Assembly: GCA_023433755.1 (NCBI GenBank)
Contig: JAEYUA010000131.1
Span: 1-17,350, forward strand
DNA length: 17,350 nt
Direction: 5' to 3'
From: Bacteroidota bacterium
GTDB taxonomy: Bacteria > Bacteroidota > Bacteroidia > Chitinophagales > Chitinophagaceae
This document shows, one piece after another, positions 7,553-13,963 of the stretch. Both the position numbers and the translations under genes were made by a program. Under the pieces are notes generated by a model. It saw only the letters and a list, made by a program, of their open reading frames with translations. It ran no database searches and was not told the origin of the DNA. Every line of letters begins with the position of its first letter. Positions within the stretch are counted from its first letter, which is position 1.

Positions 7553-7736
7553 CATTATAAGGCGTTTGTTATTACAATTTCATTGCTTTCATGGACAACG
7601 GACGCCTGGTTCAAAAAGGATTGGAAATGCCTTTCAGTGGATCTGGATCGGTTTTACGGAAAGTGGTTCTACTGGCGGCTTTTAAAAGGATTGGCTTGTC
7701 TTTCGAAGGATTGGTGGAGGTTGATGTTGCATCAAC
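7519..7736 (-). ncRNA. Candidate small RNA, about 218 nt, with three CCAATCCTT repeats
   Basis: The left boundary is the strong minus-strand terminator at 7519-7552. The right boundary is predicted from the minus-strand promoter ATTG-N20-TATTTTTG (7772-7741), which would start transcription near 7736. Exactly there, a perfect 7-bp hairpin begins: GTTGATG (7736-7730), CAA, CATCAAC (7726-7720), giving a capped 5' end. The body contains CCAATCCTT three times (7714-7706, 7694-7686, 7624-7616), which could be unpaired target-binding seeds. Only tiny reading frames occur, for example one ending SMKAMKL before the stop at 7574-7572. No known RNA family was recognised. It could instead be the decayed remains of a gene. 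Confidence 0.5.
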
Positions 7737-7740
7737 AGTA

Positions 7741-7772
7741 CAAAAATACTCTGCAGTGGTACGACTTGCAAT
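7741..7772 (-). promoter_or_regulatory. Bacteroidetes-type promoter on the minus strand
   Basis: Reading leftward, ATTG (7772-7769) is separated by exactly 20 nt from TATTTTTG (7748-7741). The -7 box matches TAnnTTTG fully and the -33 box matches TTTG at three of four positions. The spacing equals that of the promoters at 8066 and 12990. The predicted start near 7736 coincides with a hairpin, and the only thing downstream before a terminator is the candidate small RNA. Confidence 0.5.
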
Positions 7773-8065
7773 CGGCATTTATGCTAAAAGATTTTTAGGG
7801 TTTCTACTTAGTGGCATACTTCTATTTCCAGGTGATTTCATTTCCGGCTAGTTTTTAACACTTACAGGGTATTTTAAGTATGCTCAAAAAAAAAAGGGCC
7901 AGAATAGAAATTCAGCCCCGTTTTAAAATCCAATATCCTATGAAAAACCGAGACTAAAGTAGAGGGGAAAAATGGTTGCTGCAATAGGGGAACTACGGAT
8001 TTTTGGATTTGTGGAAAACTAAGTAGAAATCCACCTGGACCTGGAAAAAATATATTCAAAAAAAA
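7773..8065. other. Gene-free AT-rich spacer with weak leftward terminator
   Basis: No convincing gene on either strand. On the minus strand a GGGCTG/TGGCCC hairpin (7918-7896, with two G-U pairs) runs into ten U residues (7895-7886), a plausible weak leftward terminator with no gene upstream of it. TTTCTACTTAGT (7801-7812) recurs in inverted orientation at 8018-8029 with 205 bp between. Confidence 0.4.
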
Positions 8066-8097
8066 TTTGGTTTAAATTATAAACTAGTTTATGTTTG
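8066..8097 (+). promoter_or_regulatory. Consensus promoter of the TonB receptor operon
   Basis: TTTG (8066-8069), a 20-nt spacer, and TATGTTTG (8090-8097) match the Bacteroidetes primary sigma factor consensus in full. Transcription should begin near 8102, leaving a leader of about 53 nt before the ATG at 8155. Confidence 0.72.
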
Positions 8098-8154
8098 ATC
8101 CGGATTTGTCGATTTGGAATCAGGGCGCATTATTAAAACTTCGAACTTAATTAT

Positions 8155-10401
8155 ATGGAAAAGCTAATTCTCCTGATCATCCTGGTAATACTGGGGCTGG
8201 TTTCAAACGCTCAAATTACTGTATCAGGGAAGATTGCCGACAATAAAGGAAAAGCAGTACGCAGTGCCACTATTACCCTGAAAGACACCTACGACGGCGC
8301 CGTTTCCGACAGCCTGGGCAATTTTAGTTTTTCAACTGCTGAAACGGGCAATCATATATTGGTGATTTCTGCTGTAGGATTCAGGGTAACAGAGCAGCCG
8401 GTAAACCTGGTAGCCCAACTGGCCCCCTTGTCTATTATTCTAAAAGAAGAAATTAATGAAATGAAGGCCGTAGTAATAACAGCCGGCAGTTTTGAGGCTA
8501 GCGATCGAAAACGTGCCGCTGTTGTTCTTAACTCTATTGATGTGGTAACTACCGCCAGTGCCAATGGAGATATTACAAGCGCGCTTAAAACCCTGCCCGG
8601 CGCCCAACAGGTGGGAGAGAGCGAAGGTTTATTTGTTCGTGGAGGTACCGCTGCTGAAACAAAAATTTTTATTGATGGTACCCTCGTCAACCGTTTCTTT
8701 TTCAGTTCAGGTCCCAATATTGCCGGGTACGGAAGGTTTAATCCCTTTCTTTTCAAGGGAACTGTTTTTAGTACCGGCGGCTATTCCGCCTTATATGGCC
8801 AGGCCCTGTCTTCAGCCGTGATCCTGGAATCGATAGACCTTCCGGACCAGACCTCCGCCACACTTGGACTGTCGGTACTCGGACTGAGTGGTGGTTACCA
8901 ATACCTTAATAAAAAGAAAACAGCTTCCTGGGGTCTTACAGGGAACTATACCAATCTTGGCCCGGCCTTCGCCATACTCAAACAAAAACAGGATTATTTC
9001 CAGGTGCCGGCCATCTATAATGCAGAAGGAAATTTCAGGGTGAAAACTTCTGAAACCGGCATGCTTAAATATTATGGTGTCATCAGCGGAAATAAATTGG
9101 GCTTCACTACGCCCAGTCTTGATTCTATTGGCTACTATGATAAATTCTCTCTTGATAATCTTTATACCTATCACAACCTTTCCTGGAAAGAAAGAATTGG
9201 CAGCTACTGGAAATTCAGCACGGGTATATCTTATACCAATAATCAGGATCAGATAGAAGGGGGCATGCGCAATGGTGCAGACCAGGATGTAAAACTTACA
9301 GGTCTTGAATTCAAGAATTTCAAATTACGCCCGGTGGGTGATTATGTAAATGGAAGGGTGATGATGGAAAGAAGGTTGTCCGGACTCTCAGCCATCCGGT
9401 TTGGAGGTGAATATAATTTTAGTCATGATGAAACCAGGTTCACTGATCATAATGGCCAGTCCTATACAGGCAGCCTGGATGAACATGTGAAAGCATTTTT
9501 CGCAGAATCAGATATCTATGTCACCAATGATCTCGCCGCTAAAATCGGCACCAGGATGGAACATTCCACTTACCTGGATAAATTCAATATCGCACCCAGG
9601 CTTTCACTGGCCTATAAGCTTGGTGATGGCAGCCAGGCTTCTCTTGCCTATGGTATTTTTTACCAGAACCCGGAATCCCGTTACCTGCCTGCTTCCAATC
9701 CTCTGAGATTTCAGAAGGCCTCTCATTACATAGCACAATACCAGAAAACAACCAACCTCCGGGTGTTCCGCGCTGAAGTTTATTATAAAAAATATGATGA
9801 CCTCATCAAAACAGGGTTTTCGAATGGTGATGGAACGGCCATCAATAATAATGGATTTGGTGATGCAAAAGGTTTTGAATTTTTCTGGAGAGATAAAAAA
9901 TCTATCAAGAACTTTGATTACTGGATATCCTATTCTTACCTGGATACCAAAAGAGATTTTTTAAATTTTCCTTACGCCATCACACCCAATTTCGCCGCCC
10001 GGCATACCGCCAACCTGGTTATCAAAAAATTTGTGATGCCCATCAAAACCCAATTCAACATGGCCTACAATTATGCCAGCAGCCGTCCGTACTACAATAT
10101 CGGGTTTGATGGGGCTTCTTATAAATTTACCGATATGGGCAAGGTTCCCGATTACCATAATGTAAGTTTCAGTGTGAATTACATACCATCAATCGGCAGG
10201 CAGAATGCAAAAAGTTTCGCAGTATACGTGTTGTCGGTCAGCAATATTCTTAACCTTAAACAAACATTTGGATACCAGTATTCATCAAATGGAGCACGTA
10301 AGGAAGCAATCGAACCGCCTTCAAGAATGTTTATTTTCATCGGTGCTTTTTTCAGTTTTGGTATCGACAGAACGGAAGATGCCATCAATAATAATCTTTA
10401 A
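8155..10401 (+). CDS. TonB-dependent outer membrane receptor with carboxypeptidase-regulatory-like domain
   Basis: 748 residues. The signal peptide (1-20) ends LVSNAQ. Next is a CarboxypepD_reg-like beta sandwich (about 21-96: ITVSGKIADNKGKAVRSATI, SDSLGNFSFS, HILVISAVGF), then a plug domain (about 115-230: SALKTLPGAQQVGESEGLFV, RGGTAAETKIFIDG, GGYSALYGQALSS), then a 22-strand-type barrel to the C-terminus (ending with aromatic strands such as RMFIFIGAFFSFGI). The length of about 750 and the absence of an adjacent SusD gene argue against a SusC glycan importer and favour a small-ligand receptor (metal chelate, vitamin or peptide). The substrate cannot be read from sequence. It acts in the outer membrane, energised by TonB-ExbBD encoded elsewhere. 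It is the first gene of an operon with the 2TM protein 11 nt downstream. Confidence 0.93.
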   Translation: MEKLILLIILVILGLVSNAQITVSGKIADNKGKAVRSATITLKDTYDGAVSDSLGNFSFSTAETGNHILVISAVGFRVTEQPVNLVAQLAPLSIILKEEINEMKAVVITAGSFEASDRKRAAVVLNSIDVVTTASANGDITSALKTLPGAQQVGESEGLFVRGGTAAETKIFIDGTLVNRFFFSSGPNIAGYGRFNPFLFKGTVFSTGGYSALYGQALSSAVILESIDLPDQTSATLGLSVLGLSGGYQYLNKKKTASWGLTGNYTNLGPAFAILKQKQDYFQVPAIYNAEGNFRVKTSETGMLKYYGVISGNKLGFTTPSLDSIGYYDKFSLDNLYTYHNLSWKERIGSYWKFSTGISYTNNQDQIEGGMRNGADQDVKLTGLEFKNFKLRPVGDYVNGRVMMERRLSGLSAIRFGGEYNFSHDETRFTDHNGQSYTGSLDEHVKAFFAESDIYVTNDLAAKIGTRMEHSTYLDKFNIAPRLSLAYKLGDGSQASLAYGIFYQNPESRYLPASNPLRFQKASHYIAQYQKTTNLRVFRAEVYYKKYDDLIKTGFSNGDGTAINNNGFGDAKGFEFFWRDKKSIKNFDYWISYSYLDTKRDFLNFPYAITPNFAARHTANLVIKKFVMPIKTQFNMAYNYASSRPYYNIGFDGASYKFTDMGKVPDYHNVSFSVNYIPSIGRQNAKSFAVYVLSVSNILNLKQTFGYQYSSNGARKEAIEPPSRMFIFIGAFFSFGIDRTEDAINNNL

Positions 10402-10412
10402 ACCAAACAATC

Positions 10413-10700
10413 ATGGACTATCAACCCACACCCCCCGGCAAGGACCCGCAGCTCTGGATGATTGCCAGGCGCAGAGCGAGTTTTAAATCGCATTTCGCCA
10501 CCTATATTGTGATCAATATTTTCCTCTGGTTATTGTGGTATTTTACCGGTGCCAAAACAGATGGTAACCACATACCCTGGCCCGCATGGTCAACATTCGG
10601 ATGGGGCATAGGCCTGGCCTTTCATTATGTTGGAGCTTATATGCGCTCGGACGGGGTGGAAAAGGAATACGAAAAATTGCATAACAAAAACCTCAAATAA
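10413..10700 (+). CDS. 2TM domain-containing inner membrane protein
   Basis: 95 residues matching the 2TM domain family of Bacteroidetes. A cytoplasmic N-terminal segment DPQLWMIARRRASFKSHFAT is followed by helix 1 (about 28-46, YIVINIFLWLLWYFTG). A short loop with HIPWPAWSTFGWG leads to helix 2 (about 59-77, containing GIGLAFHYVGAYM), and the protein ends in a charged tail (VEKEYEKLHNKN). The WP.W....GWGIGL..H pattern is characteristic. In other proteins this domain is fused to regulators; here it stands alone. It starts 11 nt after the TonB receptor and ends 5 nt before the next start, so it is surely cotranscribed. Its molecular function is unknown. Confidence 0.88.
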   Translation: MDYQPTPPGKDPQLWMIARRRASFKSHFATYIVINIFLWLLWYFTGAKTDGNHIPWPAWSTFGWGIGLAFHYVGAYMRSDGVEKEYEKLHNKNLK

Positions 10701-10705
10701 ATATT

Positions 10706-11359
10706 ATGAAACAATTGATCACATCTGCCATCTGCATACTTATGGTGCTGGGAGTTTCAGCCCAGGATGCTAAATACATGAAAGCGATGCAGGAAAAAGT
10801 TGCTGCAGTTGACACCACTTATGATGTTGAAAAACTTAAGGACCTCTCTGCCAGTTTTGAAAGGATCGCGCTGGCTGAAAAAACCCAGTGGCTTCCCTAT
10901 TATTATGCGGCCCTCACCCATGTGAATATGGGACTGATGCAAAGCACCCAGGGCGCCATGCCGGCTGATAAGATTGATCCTATTGCAGATAAGGCTGAAG
11001 AATTGCTTAACAAGGCTATTGAGCTCAACAAGGATCATTCGGATATATACATCGTAAAGAAAATGATCGCCAACCTGAGAATGATGCCTGGTGAAATGAC
11101 CAGGTATATGCAGTATGGTCCAGAGGGGGCGGCAGCTCTCGAAATGGCAAGAAAACTCAATCCTGAAAACCCGCGTGTGCCATTGCTTGAAGGCCAGGAT
11201 AAATTTTTCACTCCTGAGCAATTTGGGGGAAGTAAAACAGAAGCGAAAAAATTATTCGAGGATGCGCTCAAAAAATTTGAAGCCTACAAACCTGAGTCAG
11301 CCATTGATCCCAACTGGGGCAAGACCACGGCACTTTATTTTCTGAACCAGATCAAATAA
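10706..11359 (+). CDS. Exported helical-repeat (TPR-like) protein
   Basis: 217 residues. The signal peptide (1-20) ends GVSAQ, so the protein is periplasmic or surface-located, not a lipoprotein (no lipobox Cys). The mature part is alpha-helical with TPR-like pairs: FERIALAEKTQWLPYYYAAL, then ADKAEELLNKAIELNKDHSD, then GAAALEMARKLNPENPRVPL, and AKKLFEDALKKFEAYKP near the end. The spacing and the A.....P pattern suit degenerate tetratricopeptide repeats, although none is a textbook match. It lies 5 nt after the 2TM gene and ends the operon at a terminator, which links it to the TonB receptor, perhaps as a periplasmic partner. This role is inference. Confidence 0.82.
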   Translation: MKQLITSAICILMVLGVSAQDAKYMKAMQEKVAAVDTTYDVEKLKDLSASFERIALAEKTQWLPYYYAALTHVNMGLMQSTQGAMPADKIDPIADKAEELLNKAIELNKDHSDIYIVKKMIANLRMMPGEMTRYMQYGPEGAAALEMARKLNPENPRVPLLEGQDKFFTPEQFGGSKTEAKKLFEDALKKFEAYKPESAIDPNWGKTTALYFLNQIK

Positions 11360-11363
11360 ATGA

Positions 11364-11397
11364 ATGGTCCGCTTTTATCAAAGCGGGCCATATTTTT
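11364..11397 (+). terminator. Intrinsic terminator or attenuator directly before the next gene
   Basis: The stem ATGGTCCGCTTT (11364-11375) / AAAGCGGGCCAT (11380-11391) has 12 bp with one G-U pair and a 4-nt loop, followed by ATTTTT. It begins 4 nt after the stop of the exported helical protein. The next start codon lies at 11400, three bases beyond the U-tract, so the genes at 11400, 11977 and 12581 may depend on read-through unless a promoter overlaps the upstream gene. Confidence 0.82.
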
Positions 11398-11399
11398 AT

Positions 11400-11987
11400 A
11401 TGGAAGATAACTTTTCACCACAGCAAAGCATTGAACTGATCAGGTCCATGATCAGCAAAACCAAATCGAACCTGAGCGAAAACAGGTTCTATTTTCTATT
11501 ATGGGGCTGGACCAGTTTTATTGCCATTATTTGCCAGTTTTTACTCAAAGTAGTATTTGAATATGACAGGCATTACCTGGTATGGCTGGTTAGTTTACCC
11601 GCTGCAGTCATTACCATGTGGTATGCAACCCGTCACCGCAAAACGCCAATGGTGAAGACCTATTTGGGTGATAGCATGTCCTTCCTGTGGACAGGCATCG
11701 GCATCAGTTTTTTTGTGCTGGTCGTAATCATTACCAATCTGCCTGGCGGATGGCTCCATGCCTGGCCGTTTTTCATTTTATTTTACGGGCTGGGAACTTT
11801 TGTATCAGGCCGCATACTTCAGTTCACTCCGCTGATCATTGGAGGAGTCTTCAACTGGATTCTTGCCCTCGTTGCTGTGTACGTGCATTATGATTACCAG
11901 ATGCTGCTGGCGGCTGCAGCCATTTTTACCAGCTATATCATTCCCGGTCATTTGCTGGGTCATATCAAATCGGATTATGGAAGATAA
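11400..11987 (+). CDS. Six-helix membrane protein, first of a paralogous tandem pair
   Basis: 195 residues from the ATG at 11400. An in-frame ATG at 11364 lies in the terminator stem and is rejected, because the paralog downstream begins in the same way (MED..., SIELIRSMI here against SLDLIRQMI there). A soluble N-terminal helix of about 28 residues (QQSIELIRSMISKTKSNLSE) precedes six probable membrane helices: about 30-53 (after LLWGW), 59-77, 94-114, 119-139, 142-162 and 166-188. The end SYIIPGHLLGHIK matches the paralog's GYIIPGH. No known family was recognised. The stop codon overlaps the next gene's start by 11 nt. The pairing with a winged-helix regulator suggests a membrane-sensing or signal-relay unit; that is inference. 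Confidence 0.8.
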   Translation: MEDNFSPQQSIELIRSMISKTKSNLSENRFYFLLWGWTSFIAIICQFLLKVVFEYDRHYLVWLVSLPAAVITMWYATRHRKTPMVKTYLGDSMSFLWTGIGISFFVLVVIITNLPGGWLHAWPFFILFYGLGTFVSGRILQFTPLIIGGVFNWILALVAVYVHYDYQMLLAAAAIFTSYIIPGHLLGHIKSDYGR

Positions 11988-12588
11988 AAATCTAACTGAA
12001 AGGGAAAGCCTGGACCTGATCCGGCAGATGATACAAACAGCAAAAAACGAACAGAAGGATAATGGCATGGGATGGATCGTGTGGGGCTGGCTGTTATTCC
12101 TTGCTTCGGTTCTTACCCTGGTTAATTTATATATGGACTGGTTCAATACATTTTTTTTCTGGAATGTATTTGGCATCATTGGCCTGCTGCTGCTGGCCTT
12201 CCGGATATTCCAGTACTTCAGTGGTCATGAAAGGAAAAAAGTCAGGACCTACACCAGCGACCTGCTGGATAAACTGAACACAGGATTTTTTATTTCACTT
12301 ATTCTAATCATCCTGTCCATCAATATCGGTGTCCATCCAATTTATGGTTTTGGGCTGCTGCTGGGCCTGTACGGATTCTGGATCCTGATCTATGGCTCAG
12401 TCATGAATTTTAAGCCTTCACTAATCGGGGCTTATATTACCTGGGGTTTTGCTTTTGGTTCACTATTCGCTGAGGATTTCATGATAACGATGCTGCTGCA
12501 TGCAGTGGCAGTGCTTTGCGGTTACATCATTCCCGGTCATATGGCATACAAGGAGTTTAATAAAGTTCAGGAGATAGGCAGTGTTTAA
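11977..12588 (+). CDS. Six-helix membrane protein, second of the paralogous tandem pair
   Basis: 203 residues from the ATG at 11977, within the last codons of the preceding gene (11-nt overlap). A start further upstream would run deep into that gene and lose the shared N-terminus. It repeats the architecture of its neighbour: an N-terminal amphipathic helix (ERESLDLIRQMIQTAKNEQK), then WIVWGW and six hydrophobic segments, ending GYIIPGHMAYKEFNKVQEIG. The two genes share 15 identical bases (ATCATTCCCGGTCAT) at the YIIPGH motif. The conserved terminal His could be functional. The family was not recognised. The last codons overlap the winged-helix gene start by 8 nt, so the three genes are translationally coupled. 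Confidence 0.8.
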   Translation: MEDKNLTERESLDLIRQMIQTAKNEQKDNGMGWIVWGWLLFLASVLTLVNLYMDWFNTFFFWNVFGIIGLLLLAFRIFQYFSGHERKKVRTYTSDLLDKLNTGFFISLILIILSINIGVHPIYGFGLLLGLYGFWILIYGSVMNFKPSLIGAYITWGFAFGSLFAEDFMITMLLHAVAVLCGYIIPGHMAYKEFNKVQEIGSV

Positions 12589-12865
12589 AGATCTGGATCC
12601 CATATTGCATTCACAATTGCGGCTGGCAGTAATGAGCCTGCTCATCAGCGTTAAGGAAGCGGAGTTTACTTTCATTAAAGAGAAAACCAATTCCACCGCC
12701 GGCAACCTTAGCGTTCAGGTGCAAAAACTTAAAGACGCAGGTTATATTGATGTAGTGAAACAATTCAAGGATAATTACCCGCAAACCATCTGTAAAATCA
12801 CTCCTGAAGGCATCAGGGCTTTTGAGAATTATGTGGAAAGCCTTAAATCATACCTGGACCGATAA
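12581..12865 (+). CDS. Winged-helix transcriptional regulator (HTH_34-like)
   Basis: 94 residues from a GTG start at 12581. The GTG is chosen because the family typically starts MFK.LDP.LHSQLRL and no ATG fits. The protein is a single winged-helix domain: LHSQLRLAVMSLLIS (helix 1), AEFTFIKEKTNSTAGNLSVQ and VQKLKDAGYIDVVKQF (recognition helix), then the wing PQTICKITPEGIRAFENYV. It belongs to the small stand-alone regulators common in Bacteroidetes and related to MarR and PadR winged helices. There is no effector-binding domain, so any signal must come from a partner. The 8-nt overlap with the membrane-protein gene upstream makes those proteins the natural candidates. Likely targets are its own operon and the neighbouring TonB operon, though no operator was identified. 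Confidence 0.9.
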   Translation: MFKDLDPILHSQLRLAVMSLLISVKEAEFTFIKEKTNSTAGNLSVQVQKLKDAGYIDVVKQFKDNYPQTICKITPEGIRAFENYVESLKSYLDR

Positions 12866-12962
12866 CTGATCCACTTATCTATCCGAAAATTTTTGGCCGG
12901 GAAGCACAGGAAGTAGTTTCTTCCAATTCAAACATAATTCTCGTATCACAAAGTGGTTCGGC

Positions 12963-13003
12963 TCAATTGCGCCTTTTTTCCTTGGCGCCTTTGCGTGAAA
13001 CCC
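12963..13003. repeat. TTTGCG-type intergenic repeat overlapping a promoter
   Basis: TCAATTGCGCC, then CCTTGGCGCC and TTTGCGTGAAACCC are near-iterations of a (C)TTGGCGNCTTTGCGTGAAA motif that is widespread in intergenic DNA of Bacteroidetes. Here the last iteration supplies the -33 TTTG box of the ABC operon promoter. Confidence 0.5.
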
Positions 13004-13021
13004 TATCTGCGGTTAACTTTG
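12990..13021 (+). promoter_or_regulatory. Consensus promoter of the ABC exporter operon, predicting a leaderless mRNA
   Basis: TTTG (12990-12993), 20 nt, and TAACTTTG (13014-13021) match TTTG-N20-TAnnTTTG perfectly. The start codon is at 13025, so with the usual distance of about 5 nt from the -7 box the transcript would begin at or next to the ATG. Confidence 0.7.
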
Positions 13022-13024
13022 CTT

Positions 13025-13963
13025 ATGCAAGATGCCAGTGATGTAGTAACCGTACAACATCTTTCCAAACAATTCACCGAAGTAAAAGCTGTTGATGATC
13101 TATCCTTTACTGTTCCCAAAGGAGTGGTATATGGTTTTCTGGGGCAGAATGGCGCAGGCAAATCCACTACCATACGCATGCTGTTAACCCTGGTAAAATC
13201 CGATGCCGGCAGAATCCGCTTGTTTGGGAAAGACATCCGTGAGCATCGTAAAGAAATATTAGGAAGAATTGGGGCGGTAATAGAAAAACCGGATCTCTAT
13301 AAATTCCTGACGGCCTATCAAAACCTCCGGATCATGGCAAAGCTGAGTGGCATCAATCCACCAAAAAAGAAATTGATGGACCAGCTCGAACTACTGGGTA
13401 TTGCAGACAGAGCCGGCAGCAGAGTGAAAACTTTTTCTCAGGGGATGAAACAAAGACTTGGCATCGCATGCGCCCTCGTTCACGACCCGGATCTTATCAT
13501 TCTAGATGAACCGGCAAACGGGCTTGACCCGCAGGGCATTGCCGATATCCGGAACCTGATCCTGCACCTGAGCCGCGAACAAAAGAAAACCATTCTTGTA
13601 TCATCACACCTGCTTAACGAGATTGAACTGGTGGCAGATCATATGCTCATCATCGACAAAGGCAGGAAGGTTGCTGAAGGAAAAGTTTCTGAACTACTGA
13701 ATCCATCAAGGACGCTGGTACAATTACAAACGTTAGATGATGATGCCACAAGGAAAATCCTGCAGGAATCCCGGTGGGCTGCTCAGCTCCAGGCCTCATC
13801 TTCATTGCAACTGTTGATGCATAAGGATGATATTCCTGTACTTGCTGCTTACCTGGTGGAAAGAAGAGCAGGTATCATATCCATTCAACCCAAACATTCA
13901 CTCGAAAATTATTTTCTTTCACTTACAACTTCAAGGCAGCATGTGGCAGCTTACGGGAATTGA
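13025..13963 (+). CDS. ABC transporter ATP-binding protein (ABC-2 type exporter)
   Basis: 312 residues from the ATG at 13025. An in-frame GTG at 12953 would add 24 residues encoded by repeat and promoter DNA and is rejected. The family motifs are all present: Walker A GQNGAGKS (40-47), Q-loop region IGAVIEKPDLY, signature FSQGMKQRL (about 137-145), Walker B LIILDEPANGLDP (about 156-168) and H-loop SSHLLNE (about 191-197). The Q-loop uses IEKP, typical of the CcmA/BcrA-like ATPases of ABC-2 exporters. The C-terminal 90 residues form an accessory domain. The gene overlaps the permease gene by 23 nt, so the two products form one complex at the inner membrane. The substrate is not evident; bacitracin or lantibiotic immunity, lipid or lipoprotein export are possible. 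Confidence 0.93.
   Translation: MQDASDVVTVQHLSKQFTEVKAVDDLSFTVPKGVVYGFLGQNGAGKSTTIRMLLTLVKSDAGRIRLFGKDIREHRKEILGRIGAVIEKPDLYKFLTAYQNLRIMAKLSGINPPKKKLMDQLELLGIADRAGSRVKTFSQGMKQRLGIACALVHDPDLIILDEPANGLDPQGIADIRNLILHLSREQKKTILVSSHLLNEIELVADHMLIIDKGRKVAEGKVSELLNPSRTLVQLQTLDDDATRKILQESRWAAQLQASSSLQLLMHKDDIPVLAAYLVERRAGIISIQPKHSLENYFLSLTTSRQHVAAYGN

Noticed and set aside
7591..7851. 86-codon plus-strand frame (MDNGRLVQKG...) and an overlapping 71-codon frame
   Set aside because: No family resemblance, no promoter in the right place, and the two frames contradict each other. The minus strand has a better-supported transcription unit here.
11364..11399. Longer start for the first membrane paralog, at the ATG in the terminator stem
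   Set aside because: The 12 extra residues are encoded by the hairpin and are absent from the paralog, which begins MED like the start at 11400.
12953..13024. GTG start giving a 336-residue ABC ATPase
   Set aside because: The extra 24 residues are encoded by an intergenic repeat and the promoter boxes; the family start fits the ATG at 13025.
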